The notes under the pieces are model-generated. The model was not told where the DNA came from. It searched no databases and worked only from the letters and a program-made list of their open reading frames with translations. A DNA stretch of 64,000 nucleotides from Caloramator fervidus (GTDB lineage: Bacteria > Bacillota > Clostridia > Clostridiales > Caloramatoraceae), in NCBI RefSeq assembly GCF_900108045.1, contig NZ_FNUK01000003.1, positions 30,040 through 94,039 on the forward strand, in the 5' to 3' direction. Every line of letters starts with the position of its first letter. The first letter of the stretch is position 1. Position numbers and translations under genes: made by a program. Positions 34,205 through 43,136 of the stretch are shown piece after piece.

Positions 34205-34235
34205 TTAAGCCTCATCCTTTAAGGATGAGGCTTAA
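34205..34235 (-). terminator. Hairpin after the 124-residue gene
   Basis: Near-perfect palindrome TTAAGCCTCATCCTT with its complement, one base at the centre, directly after the stop at 34237. T-content on the minus side is modest (TTAATGTT). Confidence 0.65.
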
Positions 34236-34236
34236 A

Positions 34237-34611
34237 TTATTCTATTCCTAATTTATTGTAAATGTCTTTTATTTGCTTTTCATGGAGTGATAATATTAAG
34301 TTTATCTTTTCTTCTACATAATCATGATTATCTTTAAACTCAAACTTTACAAGCCATGTAGGATTATATTCTTCTACTTCTTCAATTTGAACGTCTAAAT
34401 CAGCATATTTTTCCATATCATAAAGATCAAATATTTCATTATACTGTTCATCCGTAACATCTTTGTCAGTAGATAAATATATAAAGCACATGTTATTTTC
34501 TACATAAGCTTTTTGTATAAACTGTAATCCAGTGTCAACTTCATAGCTTCCAAGTTCCTCTGTTAATATGTTGTTTTCTCTTTTAAACAATACAACTGCC
34601 TTACCCTCCAT
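34237..34611 (-). CDS. Conserved clostridial protein (resembles DUF6762)
   Basis: 124-residue acidic soluble protein beginning MEGKAVVLFKRENNILTEEL. It has an alternating strand and helix pattern, with YNPTWLVKFEFKDNHD as the most conserved-looking stretch. I believe it belongs to the DUF6762 group common in Clostridia, but only from memory of the pattern. GGGGTGGTTAT precedes the ATG. It starts 11 bases after the glyS stop, so it is co-transcribed under T-box control and ends at a hairpin. No catalytic motif is visible. Confidence 0.65.
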   Translation of the reverse strand: MEGKAVVLFKRENNILTEELGSYEVDTGLQFIQKAYVENNMCFIYLSTDKDVTDEQYNEIFDLYDMEKYADLDVQIEEVEEYNPTWLVKFEFKDNHDYVEEKINLILSLHEKQIKDIYNKLGIE

Positions 34612-34622
34612 ATAACCACCCC

Positions 34623-36011
34623 TTAGAACTTCAATCTTTCTAAAATATAGTCTTTAACTTCACTTATAGGAATTCTAACCTGCTGCATTGTATCCCTATC
34701 TCTTATAGTAACCATGTTATCATTTACAGAATCAAAATCGTATGTTATGCAGAAAGGTGTTCCTATTTCATCTTGTCTTCTATAACGCTTACCTATACTT
34801 CCTGTTTCATCATAATCAACCATAAATTCCTTTGAAAGATCCTCATATATCTTCTTTGCACCGTCTGCTAACTTCTTTGAAAGTGGTAAAACTGCAGCTT
34901 TAAACGGAGCTAATGCTGGATGGAATCTTAAAACTACCCTTACATCACCATCTTCTAACGTTTCCTCATCATAAGCATCCACTAAAAAGGCAAGTAATAC
35001 TCTATCTACTCCAACTGATGGTTCTATACAATATGGAACAATTTTTTCATTTGTTTCAGGGTCAAAATAAACTAATTCTTCACCAGAATGTTGTATATGT
35101 TGTTTTAAGTCAAAATCTGTTCTATCTGCTATTCCCCAAAGTTCTCCCCATCCAAATGGGAATTTATATTCTATATCTGTAGTTGCATTACTGTAATGGG
35201 ATAGCTCTTCCTTTTCATGATCTCTTAATCTTATATTTTCTTCCTTCATTCCAAGACTTAAAAGCCAATTTTTGCAGAAATTCTTCCAATACTCAAACCA
35301 TTCTAAATCTTCTCCTGGCTTGCAGAAAAATTCAAGTTCCATTTGTTCAAATTCTCTTGTTCTAAATATGAAATTTCCTGGAGTTATTTCATTTCTAAAG
35401 GATTTACCAATTTGACCTATTCCAAATGGTAATTTTTTTCTTGAAGTTCTTAATACGTTTTTAAAATTAACAAATATTCCCTGAGCTGTTTCCGGTCTTA
35501 AATAAACTAAAGATTTAGAGTCCTCTGTAACCCCTTGATAGGTTTTAAACATAAGATTAAACTGCCTAATATCTGTCCAATCAAAGGCTCCACAATCTGG
35601 ACACTTAATTTGATGTTCTTTTATGTACTCCATCATCTTTTCATTACTCCAGCCACCAGCATTAGGTTCTATACCGTTATTTTGCATATATTCTTCAATA
35701 AGTTTATCTGCTCTAAACCTTGATTTACAATTTCTACAATCCATCAATGGATCACTAAAACCTGCAACGTGTCCTGAAGCTACCCAAACTTGAGGATTCA
35801 TTAAAATAGCACAATCTACTCCAACATTATAAGGGGATTCTTGAATAAACTTTTTCCACCAAGCTTTTTTTATGTTATTCTTAAGCTCTACCCCTAAAGG
35901 ACCATAATCCCAGGTATTAGCTAATCCTCCATAGATTTCAGAACCTGGAAATATAAAACCTCTGCTTTTGCACAACGCAACTATCTTATCCATAGTTTTT
36001 TCAACAGCCAT
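34623..36011 (-). CDS. glyS: Glycyl-tRNA synthetase, dimeric class II type
   Basis: 462-residue single-chain (alpha2) glycyl-tRNA synthetase, the type shared with archaea and eukaryotes rather than the glyQ-glyS tetramer. It has [20 protein letters not shown] at the N-terminus, zinc-like cysteines ([19 protein letters not shown]), class II motif 2 ([15 protein letters not shown]) and motif 3 ([14 protein letters not shown]). The C-terminal anticodon domain covers about 350-462. GGAGGGATATC precedes the ATG. A T-box leader lies directly upstream, so expression rises when tRNA-Gly is uncharged. Confidence 0.97.
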   Translation of the reverse strand: MAVEKTMDKIVALCKSRGFIFPGSEIYGGLANTWDYGPLGVELKNNIKKAWWKKFIQESPYNVGVDCAILMNPQVWVASGHVAGFSDPLMDCRNCKSRFRADKLIEEYMQNNGIEPNAGGWSNEKMMEYIKEHQIKCPDCGAFDWTDIRQFNLMFKTYQGVTEDSKSLVYLRPETAQGIFVNFKNVLRTSRKKLPFGIGQIGKSFRNEITPGNFIFRTREFEQMELEFFCKPGEDLEWFEYWKNFCKNWLLSLGMKEENIRLRDHEKEELSHYSNATTDIEYKFPFGWGELWGIADRTDFDLKQHIQHSGEELVYFDPETNEKIVPYCIEPSVGVDRVLLAFLVDAYDEETLEDGDVRVVLRFHPALAPFKAAVLPLSKKLADGAKKIYEDLSKEFMVDYDETGSIGKRYRRQDEIGTPFCITYDFDSVNDNMVTIRDRDTMQQVRIPISEVKDYILERLKF

Positions 36012-36040
36012 GATATCCCTCCTTTATATATTACAACACA

Positions 36041-36232
36041 AAAGCCTTCCATCCCGTAAGGGACGAAAGGCTAAGCTTCCGCGGTTCCACCCTAATTGGC
36101 CAAATGGCCCACTTTACTGCTAAATACTCCAGGGCGCCCTTCGTTGAACCTCAATGCCAGTCTTCCACCCTCACCGGCTCGCTAAAATTGAGAGTTTCAA
36201 CTACTCCTCCCCTTCATAGTATCAATATTAAC
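36041..36232 (-). promoter_or_regulatory. T-box leader (tRNA-Gly sensing) of glyS
   Basis: The minus strand carries the T-box core AGGGTGGAACCGCGG (complement of 36079-36093), which pairs with uncharged tRNA ends. It is preceded by a stem I region starting GAAGGGGAGGAGTAGTTG (near 36210). It is followed by a terminator hairpin AGCCTTTCGTCCC-TTAC-GGGATGGAAGGCT (36043-36072) and TTTTGTG. Total leader is about 190 bases, compact for the class. The specifier codon was not determined with certainty; glycine is inferred from the gene. Confidence 0.93.
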
Positions 36233-36239
36233 TTTTATT

Positions 36240-36270
36240 GTTATAATATCAAATTATTTTATTTTGTCAA
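36240..36270 (-). promoter_or_regulatory. Promoter of the glyS T-box transcript
   Basis: Minus strand TTGACA (36265-36270), then TTATAA or TATAAC (within 36240-36246) after 18-19 bases, just upstream of the T-box stem I. Confidence 0.55.
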
Positions 36271-36275
36271 GCACC

Positions 36276-37628
36276 TTATCTTCCTAATATTTCTTCAAGC
36301 TTTCTCCTTTGTTCTTCAAAACCAGGTTTTCCTAAAAGAGCAAACATATTCTTTTTATAAGCTTCAACTCCTGGCTGATCAAAAGGATTAACTCCTAATA
36401 TGTAACCACTAATACCACAGGCCTTTTCAAACATATATACTAATTTACCAAAATAATATGGAGTAAGTTCAGGAATGTTTATAATTATGTTAGGAACATT
36501 TCCATCCGTATGTGCAAGAACCGTCCCTTCAAATGCTTTTTTATTAACAAAATCCATAGTTTTTCCTGCAAGGAAATTAAGACCGTCTATATTATCTTTA
36601 TCCTCCATTATTTCAATATCATATCTTGGTTTTTCTACATTTAAAACTGTTTCAAATATATGTCTTAAACCATCTTGTATATATTGTCCCATTGAGTGAA
36701 GATCGGTAGTAAAATCTACTGATGCAGGATAAATTCCTTTTCCATCCTTTCCTTCGCTTTCACCAAATAATTGTTTCCACCATTCAGCAAAATAGTGTAA
36801 TCCTGGTTCATAATTGGCCATTATTTCAACAGTTTTTCCTTTTCTATATAAAATATTTCTAATCGCTGCATAAAGGTAAGCTGCATTATTAAACACATCT
36901 AAATTAGAATATTCATCCATACCATCCTGTGCACCCTTTATTATTTCTTTTATATCAACTCCACTTACAGCAATTGGTAAAAGACCAACTGCAGTTAAAA
37001 CAGAATATCTTCCTCCTACATCATCAGGAATAACAAAGGTTTCATAGCCTTCTTCTTCTGCAAGCTTTCTTAAAGCTCCTTTTGATTTATCTGTTGTTGC
37101 GTATATTCTCTTTCTTGCTTCTTCTTTCCCATATTTTCTTTCCATGTATTCTTTTAAAATTCTAAAAGCTATAGCAGGTTCTGTTGTTGTTCCTGATTTT
37201 GAAATTACATTTACAGAAATATCCTTTCCTTCTAATATTTCAAGTAAATCATGCATATAAACAGGACTTATGTTATTTCCAACAAAATAAATTTCTGGAG
37301 TTTTCCTTTTGTTCTTTGGTAAAATATTATAAAACGTATGATTTAACATTTCAATTGCAGCTCTTGCCCCTAAGTAGGAACCTCCAATCCCTATAACAAC
37401 AAAAACATCTGAATTTTCTTTTATTCTTTCTGCTGCCCTTAATATCCTTTTAAATTCATCCTTATCATAATCTCGTGGCAAAGTTACCCATCCTAAAAAA
37501 TCACTGCCTGGACCTGTTTTATTATGTAATTTTTCATGGGCATCTTTAATTTGTGACTCTAAATTATTAATTTCTTCAACTTTCACAAAAGGCAAAACTT
37601 TAGAATAATCAAGGGTAATATTTTTCAT
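36276..37628 (-). CDS. pgi: Glucose-6-phosphate isomerase
   Basis: 450-residue glycolytic isomerase between glucose 6-phosphate and fructose 6-phosphate. SIS-type signatures are [19 protein letters not shown] (phosphate binding), [19 protein letters not shown], the catalytic Glu region [16 protein letters not shown] and the PGI signature 2 region [20 protein letters not shown] with the catalytic lysine. GGAGGTAATAATT precedes the ATG at 37628. It follows the ferritin-like gene and precedes the T-box promoter. Length agrees with the short bacterial type. Confidence 0.97.
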   Translation of the reverse strand: MKNITLDYSKVLPFVKVEEINNLESQIKDAHEKLHNKTGPGSDFLGWVTLPRDYDKDEFKRILRAAERIKENSDVFVVIGIGGSYLGARAAIEMLNHTFYNILPKNKRKTPEIYFVGNNISPVYMHDLLEILEGKDISVNVISKSGTTTEPAIAFRILKEYMERKYGKEEARKRIYATTDKSKGALRKLAEEEGYETFVIPDDVGGRYSVLTAVGLLPIAVSGVDIKEIIKGAQDGMDEYSNLDVFNNAAYLYAAIRNILYRKGKTVEIMANYEPGLHYFAEWWKQLFGESEGKDGKGIYPASVDFTTDLHSMGQYIQDGLRHIFETVLNVEKPRYDIEIMEDKDNIDGLNFLAGKTMDFVNKKAFEGTVLAHTDGNVPNIIINIPELTPYYFGKLVYMFEKACGISGYILGVNPFDQPGVEAYKKNMFALLGKPGFEEQRRKLEEILGR

Positions 37629-37690
37629 AATTATTACCTCCACTAACAAAATTTATTATAAATTTTATAACAATAAATTGCTTAAATCAA

Positions 37691-37719
37691 TAAAGGCTAA
37701 TGAAAAACATTAGCCTTTA
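37691..37719 (-). terminator. Terminator of the ferritin-like gene
   Basis: Twelve-base stem TAAAGGCTAATG and its complement with a five-base loop, spanning the stop codon at 37710. The T-run on the minus strand is short (TTGATTTAAG). Confidence 0.65.
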
Positions 37720-38237
37720 TCATATTTTTTCTTTAAATCTTTAAATATTTTAAGGTGAAGCTTCTCATCTTCTATTATTCTACTTAAAAGCTCCTTTATA
37801 TACTTATCTTTTATTAACATCCTGTGGTTTTCATACTGATTTATAGCCTGCTGTTCTGATTCAATGTCTATATCTATCATTTTGCTTATATCTGTTTCGT
37901 AATTTACAAATTTTGAATTCCATGGATAATAAAGACCCATATAAGGAACAGCATAAATAGGCTTTAATCCTAAAAGCTTTATAGTTTCTCCTAAAAGTTC
38001 TAAATGCTTCATCTCAATTATGGCAATTCCTGATAAAACTTCAGCGTAATCCTTAAACTCATCCTCAGAAAGTATATGTTGATAAACATATAGCATTACT
38101 GCTGAAAGTTCACTTACTATACCAGAATAGTCTTCTAAAAGTAAATTAGCATAGTAAAAGTTTTTCTTTTCAATCTTAGGCTCAGGATACTTTTCACTTG
38201 CAGAAAAGTTAATAGCCTTTTTTATATCCCCCGGCAT
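37710..38237 (-). CDS. Ferritin-like di-iron protein
   Basis: 175 residues of the ferritin/rubrerythrin-like helical fold without a rubredoxin tail. Metal-site candidates are E43 (SGIVSELSAVML), E-x2-H in AIIEMKHLELLG, the Glu in IDIESEQQAINQYE and E-x2-H in RIIEDEKLHLKIF. This is the full pattern of two E-x2-H and two single Glu. It may serve in iron storage or peroxide removal. AGGGG precedes the ATG. The three M42 peptidase genes end 58 bases upstream, so it could be on the same transcript; that link is only positional. Confidence 0.85.
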   Translation of the reverse strand: MPGDIKKAINFSASEKYPEPKIEKKNFYYANLLLEDYSGIVSELSAVMLYVYQHILSEDEFKDYAEVLSGIAIIEMKHLELLGETIKLLGLKPIYAVPYMGLYYPWNSKFVNYETDISKMIDIDIESEQQAINQYENHRMLIKDKYIKELLSRIIEDEKLHLKIFKDLKKKYDKG

Positions 38238-38295
38238 ATAAACCCCTTAAAAACCCTATTACAATTTCTATAATATGAAAGAATTATAAAAATTG

Positions 38296-39285
38296 TTACA
38301 AATTAAAAGCCTTTTCTAAAACTTTAATTAAAAGATTAATTGCAGCTTCTATATCTTTTTTACTAACCATTTCGCTATCTGAATGAATATATCTTGTCGG
38401 AATAGATACAACTCCAGTTGGAACTCCAGCCTTTGAAACATGTATTTCTGCTGCATCTGTAGTTCCTAAATCCAATATTTCAAACTGATATTTTATATTA
38501 TATTCCTCAGCTATACTTACCAATAAATCTTTTACTTTAGGATGAACAATAAATCCTCTATCCATTATCTTTATCGCAGCACCTTCTCCTAGCTTTACTA
38601 CCATTTTATTGCAATTTGGTGTATCTCCTGTTGATGTAACATCTACAACTATAGCTAAATCAGGTTGGATTTTATATGCAGCAACCTTAGCTCCCCTAAG
38701 GCCTACTTCTTCTTGTGTTGTAAATACAAAATAAACATCATTATCCGTATCCTTTATATTCTTAACAAGTTCAATTAAAATATAACAACCTAATCTATCA
38801 TCAAAAGCAGGACCAACTAATACATCTCCAAGATCTTTAAAATCAGATTTTAGAACTGCAAAATCTCCTACTTGGACCTTCTTGCTAGCTTCTTCTTTAT
38901 TTCCTACACCAATATCTATAAAAAGATCCTTCATTGAAAGCTCTTTTATATCTGCCTTTTGTTCTTTTGCTATAATTCCTTCTACTCCATTTTTAAAAAC
39001 AACCCTTTTAAATAAAAGCGAATAAGGATTTATACCACCAACATTTGAAAATCTTAAAAAACCATTTTCATCAATAAAATTTACCATAAAACCTATTTGA
39101 TCCATATGGGAAGCTAACATAATTTTATTTTTACCTTTCCCTTTTTTTATAGCTATAACATTTCCTAAAACATCCTTTTGTATCTCATCAACATAATCTT
39201 TTATATTATCTATGATAAATTCAGCAACCATATCCTCTCTTCCTGATGGTCCATATATTGAAACTAATTTTTTTAAAATTTCCAT
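38296..39285 (-). CDS. M42-family aminopeptidase, copy 1
   Basis: 329-residue cobalt/zinc aminopeptidase of the glutamyl aminopeptidase/TET family that trims peptides in the cytoplasm. Metal and catalytic landmarks are ASHMDQIGFMV (metal His-x-Asp), GPAFDDRLGCYIL (bridging Asp), FTTQEEVGLRGAKVAAY (catalytic Glu pair), VVDVTSTGDTP (Asp) and RYIHSDSEMVS (His). All are present. It is the most downstream of three paralogues, and its first base is the last base of the preceding stop codon. GGAGGAG precedes the ATG. Confidence 0.94.
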   Translation of the reverse strand: MEILKKLVSIYGPSGREDMVAEFIIDNIKDYVDEIQKDVLGNVIAIKKGKGKNKIMLASHMDQIGFMVNFIDENGFLRFSNVGGINPYSLLFKRVVFKNGVEGIIAKEQKADIKELSMKDLFIDIGVGNKEEASKKVQVGDFAVLKSDFKDLGDVLVGPAFDDRLGCYILIELVKNIKDTDNDVYFVFTTQEEVGLRGAKVAAYKIQPDLAIVVDVTSTGDTPNCNKMVVKLGEGAAIKIMDRGFIVHPKVKDLLVSIAEEYNIKYQFEILDLGTTDAAEIHVSKAGVPTGVVSIPTRYIHSDSEMVSKKDIEAAINLLIKVLEKAFNL

Positions 39286-40286
39286 TATAACTCCTCCTTT
39301 TCTAAACTTTCTAAAACCCTTTTAACTAACTTTAAAGTATTTTCATAATCATCCTTATTTATCATACTTATAGGAGAATGTATATATCTTGTTGGAACAG
39401 ATATACTTGCCGTTATACAACCTACTTTTGACTTATGAATAGCTCCTGCATCATTACCTCCTACGGTGCCTCTTCTTAATTGATAAGGTATTTTGTAATA
39501 TTCAGCTACTTTTATTATTCTTTTAAACAACCTTTCATTAACAATAGATGAAGAATCCATAACTGAAATGGCAGGTCCTTTTCCTGTTTGAGTAATAAAA
39601 TCCTTTTCATCTTTTACAAAATCTGCACAAGTAGTTCCCTCTATAACAAGTCCTATTTCCGGTTCAATGCTATAAGCAGCTACTGTAGCTCCTCTAAGGC
39701 CTACTTCTTCTTGAACGGTAAAAACACAATATAAATCTAAGTTATAATTTTCTTTTAAAACATCTATAAGTATTGCACATCCTACTCTATCATCAAGTGC
39801 CTTTGCTTTTATATATCTTCCCATATCAACATATTCACTCTCAAAAGTTGCATAATCACCAATTTTAACATATTTTAAAGCCTCTTCTTTACTTGTAGCA
39901 CCAATATCTATAAAAAGTTCTTTTATATCAACTGCTTTATTTTTTTCTACTTCGCTTTGAAGGTGTATAGGCTTGTATCCTATAACTCCTTTTATTTTTG
40001 TTCTTCCAAAAACAACCCTTTTAGATACTAAGATTCTTGAATCTATGCCTCCAACAGGAGCAAACTTTATTTTCCCATCATCTTTAATTGATGTAACTAT
40101 AAACCCAACCTCATCCATATGAGCTGCAAGCATAACCCTTTTTCCTTTTCCTTTTTTATGAACTATTAAATTGCCAAGTTTATCTATATAAACATCTCCA
40201 AAATTTTTTACTTCTTCTTTTATTAAATTTCTTATCTCCTTTTCACATCCTGATACTCCAAAAGCATCTGTTAGTTTTTTAAGCAT
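39285..40286 (-). CDS. M42-family aminopeptidase, copy 2
   Basis: 333 residues with the complete M42 set: AAHMDEVGFIV, AKALDDRVGCAIL, FTVQEEVGLRGATVAAY, VIEGTTCADFV and RYIHSPISMIN. In place of the Asp in VVDVT it has VIEGTT (Glu), and the last site reads HSPIS rather than HSDSE. It may therefore differ in specificity or metal use from copy 1. The ATG at 40286 follows GGGGTGATATTT and overlaps the end of copy 3 by eight bases. M42 enzymes often form dodecamers; mixed TET particles have been reported in archaea. Confidence 0.93.
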   Translation of the reverse strand: MLKKLTDAFGVSGCEKEIRNLIKEEVKNFGDVYIDKLGNLIVHKKGKGKRVMLAAHMDEVGFIVTSIKDDGKIKFAPVGGIDSRILVSKRVVFGRTKIKGVIGYKPIHLQSEVEKNKAVDIKELFIDIGATSKEEALKYVKIGDYATFESEYVDMGRYIKAKALDDRVGCAILIDVLKENYNLDLYCVFTVQEEVGLRGATVAAYSIEPEIGLVIEGTTCADFVKDEKDFITQTGKGPAISVMDSSSIVNERLFKRIIKVAEYYKIPYQLRRGTVGGNDAGAIHKSKVGCITASISVPTRYIHSPISMINKDDYENTLKLVKRVLESLEKEEL

Positions 40287-41319
40287 AAATATCACCCCAA
40301 TCCTTTAAAGAAGAAATAAACAATACCAAAAGTCTTGCTGCTCTAATTATATCTTTATAATTGACAACCTCTGTTGATGTATGCATATACCTTATAGGAA
40401 TAGACACTAAAAGAGTTGGTATTCCTTCTTGACATATTTGAAGATTCCAAGTTTCTGTTCCTGTAGATGCTGGCGATACATCTATTGTATATGGTATTGC
40501 ATATTCATCAGCAATTTTTATAAGTTTTTCAGAAAGCTCAGGATGAATATTAGGACCTATTGTAATTTCAACTCCTTTTCCACATTCTATTTGTATATCT
40601 GAATCTGCATATTTATCTGCAAAAGTAACATCAACAACAATACCAATATCAGGACTAACTTCATAAGCAGTAGTTTTTATGCCTAAAAGTCCTCTTTCTT
40701 CCAAGCTTGTAGCAGCAAAGTAAACATCACAAGAATGTTTTATATTTTTAAGCTCTTTAGCGCATTCATAAAGCACCATAATTCCTGAACGATTATCAAG
40801 GGCCTTTCCTGTTATAAAATCTCCTAAAAGCCCAATAGAATGTCTTTTTACTGTTATAAAATCTCCTACACTTATTAATTTCTCTAATTCATCCCTTGTC
40901 ATCCCACAATCTATAACCATTTCATCAATTTTAATAGACTTTTTTCTATCCTTATCAGTTAATACATGAGGAGGTTTTGCTCCTATTACACCAAAAACTT
41001 TTTCTTTTCCATGAATTATAACTTCCTGAGCAGGTAAAGTTTTAGGATCGACTCCTCCTACATTTGTAAAGTGAACAAAACCTCTATCATCAATATCAGT
41101 AACCATAAGACCAATTTCATCTGCATGAGCAGTTAACAACACCTTTAACCTATTTTCCCCTTCCCCCTTTTTTACTGCTATAAAATCTCCAAGTATTCCT
41201 TTTTTTATTTCATCTACTAAATCTTTAAATATATTTTCAAGCTTTTCATGTAATTGAAATTCACTTCCTGAAACTGCACTAAAATTACTCAAATCCTTTA
41301 AAATTTCTTTTCCTTCCAT
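40279..41319 (-). CDS. M42-family aminopeptidase, copy 3 (first in operon)
   Basis: 346 residues and the most divergent of the three. Landmarks are TAHADEIGLMV (His-x-Asp with Ala for Met), GKALDNRSGIMVL (Asp), ATSLEERGLLGIKTTAY (the catalytic pair is EE, followed by RG instead of VG), VVDVTFADKYA and RYMHTSTEVVN (His). It is preceded by GGAGGGAATTTA and one or two minus-strand promoters near 41342-41382. It is the first gene of the three-gene peptidase operon. The unrelated sequence near the metal sites suggests a different peptide preference. Confidence 0.92.
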   Translation of the reverse strand: MEGKEILKDLSNFSAVSGSEFQLHEKLENIFKDLVDEIKKGILGDFIAVKKGEGENRLKVLLTAHADEIGLMVTDIDDRGFVHFTNVGGVDPKTLPAQEVIIHGKEKVFGVIGAKPPHVLTDKDRKKSIKIDEMVIDCGMTRDELEKLISVGDFITVKRHSIGLLGDFITGKALDNRSGIMVLYECAKELKNIKHSCDVYFAATSLEERGLLGIKTTAYEVSPDIGIVVDVTFADKYADSDIQIECGKGVEITIGPNIHPELSEKLIKIADEYAIPYTIDVSPASTGTETWNLQICQEGIPTLLVSIPIRYMHTSTEVVNYKDIIRAARLLVLFISSLKDWGDIYA

Positions 41320-41341
41320 TAAATTCCCTCCTTCTTAAACT

Positions 41342-41382
41342 ATTTTAAACTAAATATAATAAATTTTCAAAATTTATTTCAA
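41342..41382 (-). promoter_or_regulatory. Promoter region of the M42 operon
   Basis: Two overlapping minus-strand pairs fit: TTGAAA (41365-41370) with TAAAAT (41342-41347), and TTGAAA (41377-41382) with TTATAT (41354-41359). Each has a 17-base spacer. Confidence 0.5.
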
Positions 41383-41385
41383 ACC

Positions 41386-41414
41386 TTGACACATATACCC
41401 GGTATAAGTATAAT
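41386..41414 (+). promoter_or_regulatory. Consensus promoter with an operator-like palindrome in its spacer
   Basis: TTGACA (41386-41391), 17 bases, TATAAT (41409-41414): a perfect sigma-A consensus. The spacer contains the 13-base palindrome TATACCCGGTATA (41394-41406), placed where a bound repressor would block the polymerase. Confidence 0.85.
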
Positions 41415-41448
41415 TAATCTTGCTTAAATTTTAAAGGAGGGACGTAAA

Positions 41449-41934
41449 ATGCAAAAAAGAACAAATCATCAAAGTTGGTCATGGATAATATTAGCATCAT
41501 TTATAATATTAGGATACTTCTATAGAATACTTGGACTCTTTGGTATAATATGTATGACTATGCCTTTATATCACGCCTTAAGAGGTAGAGGAAAAATTCA
41601 TTGTTCCCATTATTGTCCAAGAGGATCACTGCTTGGAAAATTTTTAAAACATATATCCTTTAATAACACACTTCCAAACTTTATGAGAAGTAAAACTTTT
41701 AAAAACATATTACTTATACTAATGATTTCTTTACTAAGCCTTGCGCTTTCCCATTCACATGGACATATTCCAAAAATAGCTTTTGCTATTTATAGATTTA
41801 TGTCACTATCCCTTTTAGTAGGAATAATAATTGGAATAATATTTAAACCAAGAAGCTGGTGTCAGATATGCCCTATGGGACATGCCTGTGACCTTATAGA
41901 TAAAAACCTAATTAAAAAAGAGGGAACAAATTAG
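41449..41934 (+). CDS. Membrane-bound four-iron protein (NapH/4Fe-4S type)
   Basis: 161 residues with four to five membrane helices. Cysteine pairs on two cytoplasmic loops are C52-x3-C56 (HCSHYCPRGSLLG) and C138-x2-C141 (SWCQICPMG), in total a site for one [4Fe-4S] cluster, as in NapH/NosR-like and related electron-transfer membrane proteins. C147 is an extra. It has no quinone-site or flavin motif I can name. AAAGGAGGG precedes the ATG. It is alone between a consensus promoter and a terminator. The operator-like palindrome implies tight repression; redox or metal response is an inference. Confidence 0.82.
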   Translation: MQKRTNHQSWSWIILASFIILGYFYRILGLFGIICMTMPLYHALRGRGKIHCSHYCPRGSLLGKFLKHISFNNTLPNFMRSKTFKNILLILMISLLSLALSHSHGHIPKIAFAIYRFMSLSLLVGIIIGIIFKPRSWCQICPMGHACDLIDKNLIKKEGTN

Positions 41935-41945
41935 TTCCCTCTTTT
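41916..41945. terminator. Bidirectional terminator
   Basis: Twelve-base stem AAAAGAGGGAAC/GTTCCCTCTTTT with a six-base loop, covering the 3' ends of the iron-sulfur gene and ddl. Confidence 0.9.
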
Positions 41946-43125
41946 ATATTTTTCCTCCTTTTACCCCTGAACTTGCCTTTTTAAGAAGAGGAGTATCAAA
42001 CACATATATGTTTTTGTTATGTTCTTCATTTTTTAATATAGCATATCCTATTAACTTATCTATAAGATCTTTAAATTTTATTCCTGTTGGTTCCCATAAA
42101 TAGAAAGATATAGACCCTGGCATTGTATTTATTTCATTTACATAAATCTTCATGGTATCCTTTTCAACAAGAAAATCAATTCTTGAAATTCCTGAACAAT
42201 CCAAGCATTTAAATACCTTTATTGCAAGTTCCTTTATCTCACTTGCTTTAGCATCTTCAATAGGTGCTGGAATTCTTCTCTCTGCACTTTTCATACCAGA
42301 GTTTTTATTTCCCCTTAGGTATTTATCTTCAAAGCTTAAAAACTCCTGCCATGAAACAGGCTGCTCTAAAACAGAAGCCTGATAATCATTATCAAAACCT
42401 ATTACTGAACAATTAATTTCCATTGGATTATTTACTGCCTCTTCTACAATTACTTTTCTATCATAATTTATAGCAATTTCAATTGCATTTATAAGCTCTT
42501 CCCTATTTTTTGCCTTTGATATTCCTATACTTGAGCCTAAGTTTGCAGGTTTTACAAACATAGGATATTTTAATTTCTCTTCTATATGCTTTAAAACTTT
42601 TTCACTGTCATTTATATAATCCTTTCTTAAAAACCAAGTATAATTTACTATCGGGATTCCATTTGCCTTAAATATATCCTTCATAATTATTTTATCCATT
42701 CCAACTGCAGAACCTAAAACTCCACTTCCAACATAAGGAATGTTACAAAGTTCTAAAAGCCCTTGAATAGTTCCATCCTCTCCATGTGTCCCATGAAGTG
42801 CAGGGAAAACTACATCTATTCTTATTGGATCTTTAGTTCTTTTAAATAAACCTTTTTCAGGATAAAATTTTAAATAAGGATTGTTTGGTATAGGTTCAAT
42901 ATATACCCTATTTGCTTTTTTCAAAAGTTCATTTAAATCTCTATAATTTTTTATATCTAGTAAAACATCCCCTGTATACCATTCTCCCTGTTTTGTAATA
43001 AACAATGGAATAACATTATACTTTTCCTTATCAATATTTTCAACAACTTGAAGCCCTGTAATTACAGATACTTCATGTTCAACACTTCTTCCACCAAACA
43101 TGACTAACACATTTTTCTTTTCCAT
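41944..43125 (-). CDS. ddl: D-alanine-D-alanine ligase
   Basis: 393-residue ATP-grasp enzyme that makes D-Ala-D-Ala for peptidoglycan. The signatures are [18 protein letters not shown] at the N-terminus, [19 protein letters not shown], the serine-rich ATP loop [14 protein letters not shown], and the metal site [20 protein letters not shown] with [10 protein letters not shown]. There are ~30 residues more than the usual ~360, partly in an insert (ENLKEI-like region near 90-110) and the C-terminal tail. Ribosome site GGAGG. It directly follows murF (11 bases), so consecutive steps share a transcript. Confidence 0.96.
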   Translation of the reverse strand: MEKKNVLVMFGGRSVEHEVSVITGLQVVENIDKEKYNVIPLFITKQGEWYTGDVLLDIKNYRDLNELLKKANRVYIEPIPNNPYLKFYPEKGLFKRTKDPIRIDVVFPALHGTHGEDGTIQGLLELCNIPYVGSGVLGSAVGMDKIIMKDIFKANGIPIVNYTWFLRKDYINDSEKVLKHIEEKLKYPMFVKPANLGSSIGISKAKNREELINAIEIAINYDRKVIVEEAVNNPMEINCSVIGFDNDYQASVLEQPVSWQEFLSFEDKYLRGNKNSGMKSAERRIPAPIEDAKASEIKELAIKVFKCLDCSGISRIDFLVEKDTMKIYVNEINTMPGSISFYLWEPTGIKFKDLIDKLIGYAILKNEEHNKNIYVFDTPLLKKASSGVKGGKI

Positions 43126-43136
43126 CTCTATCCTCC

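Noticed and set aside
36104..36391. Plus-strand frame of 95 codons opposite the T-box and pgi end
   Set aside because: It is antisense to the T-box core and to pgi codons; its composition only reflects those features.
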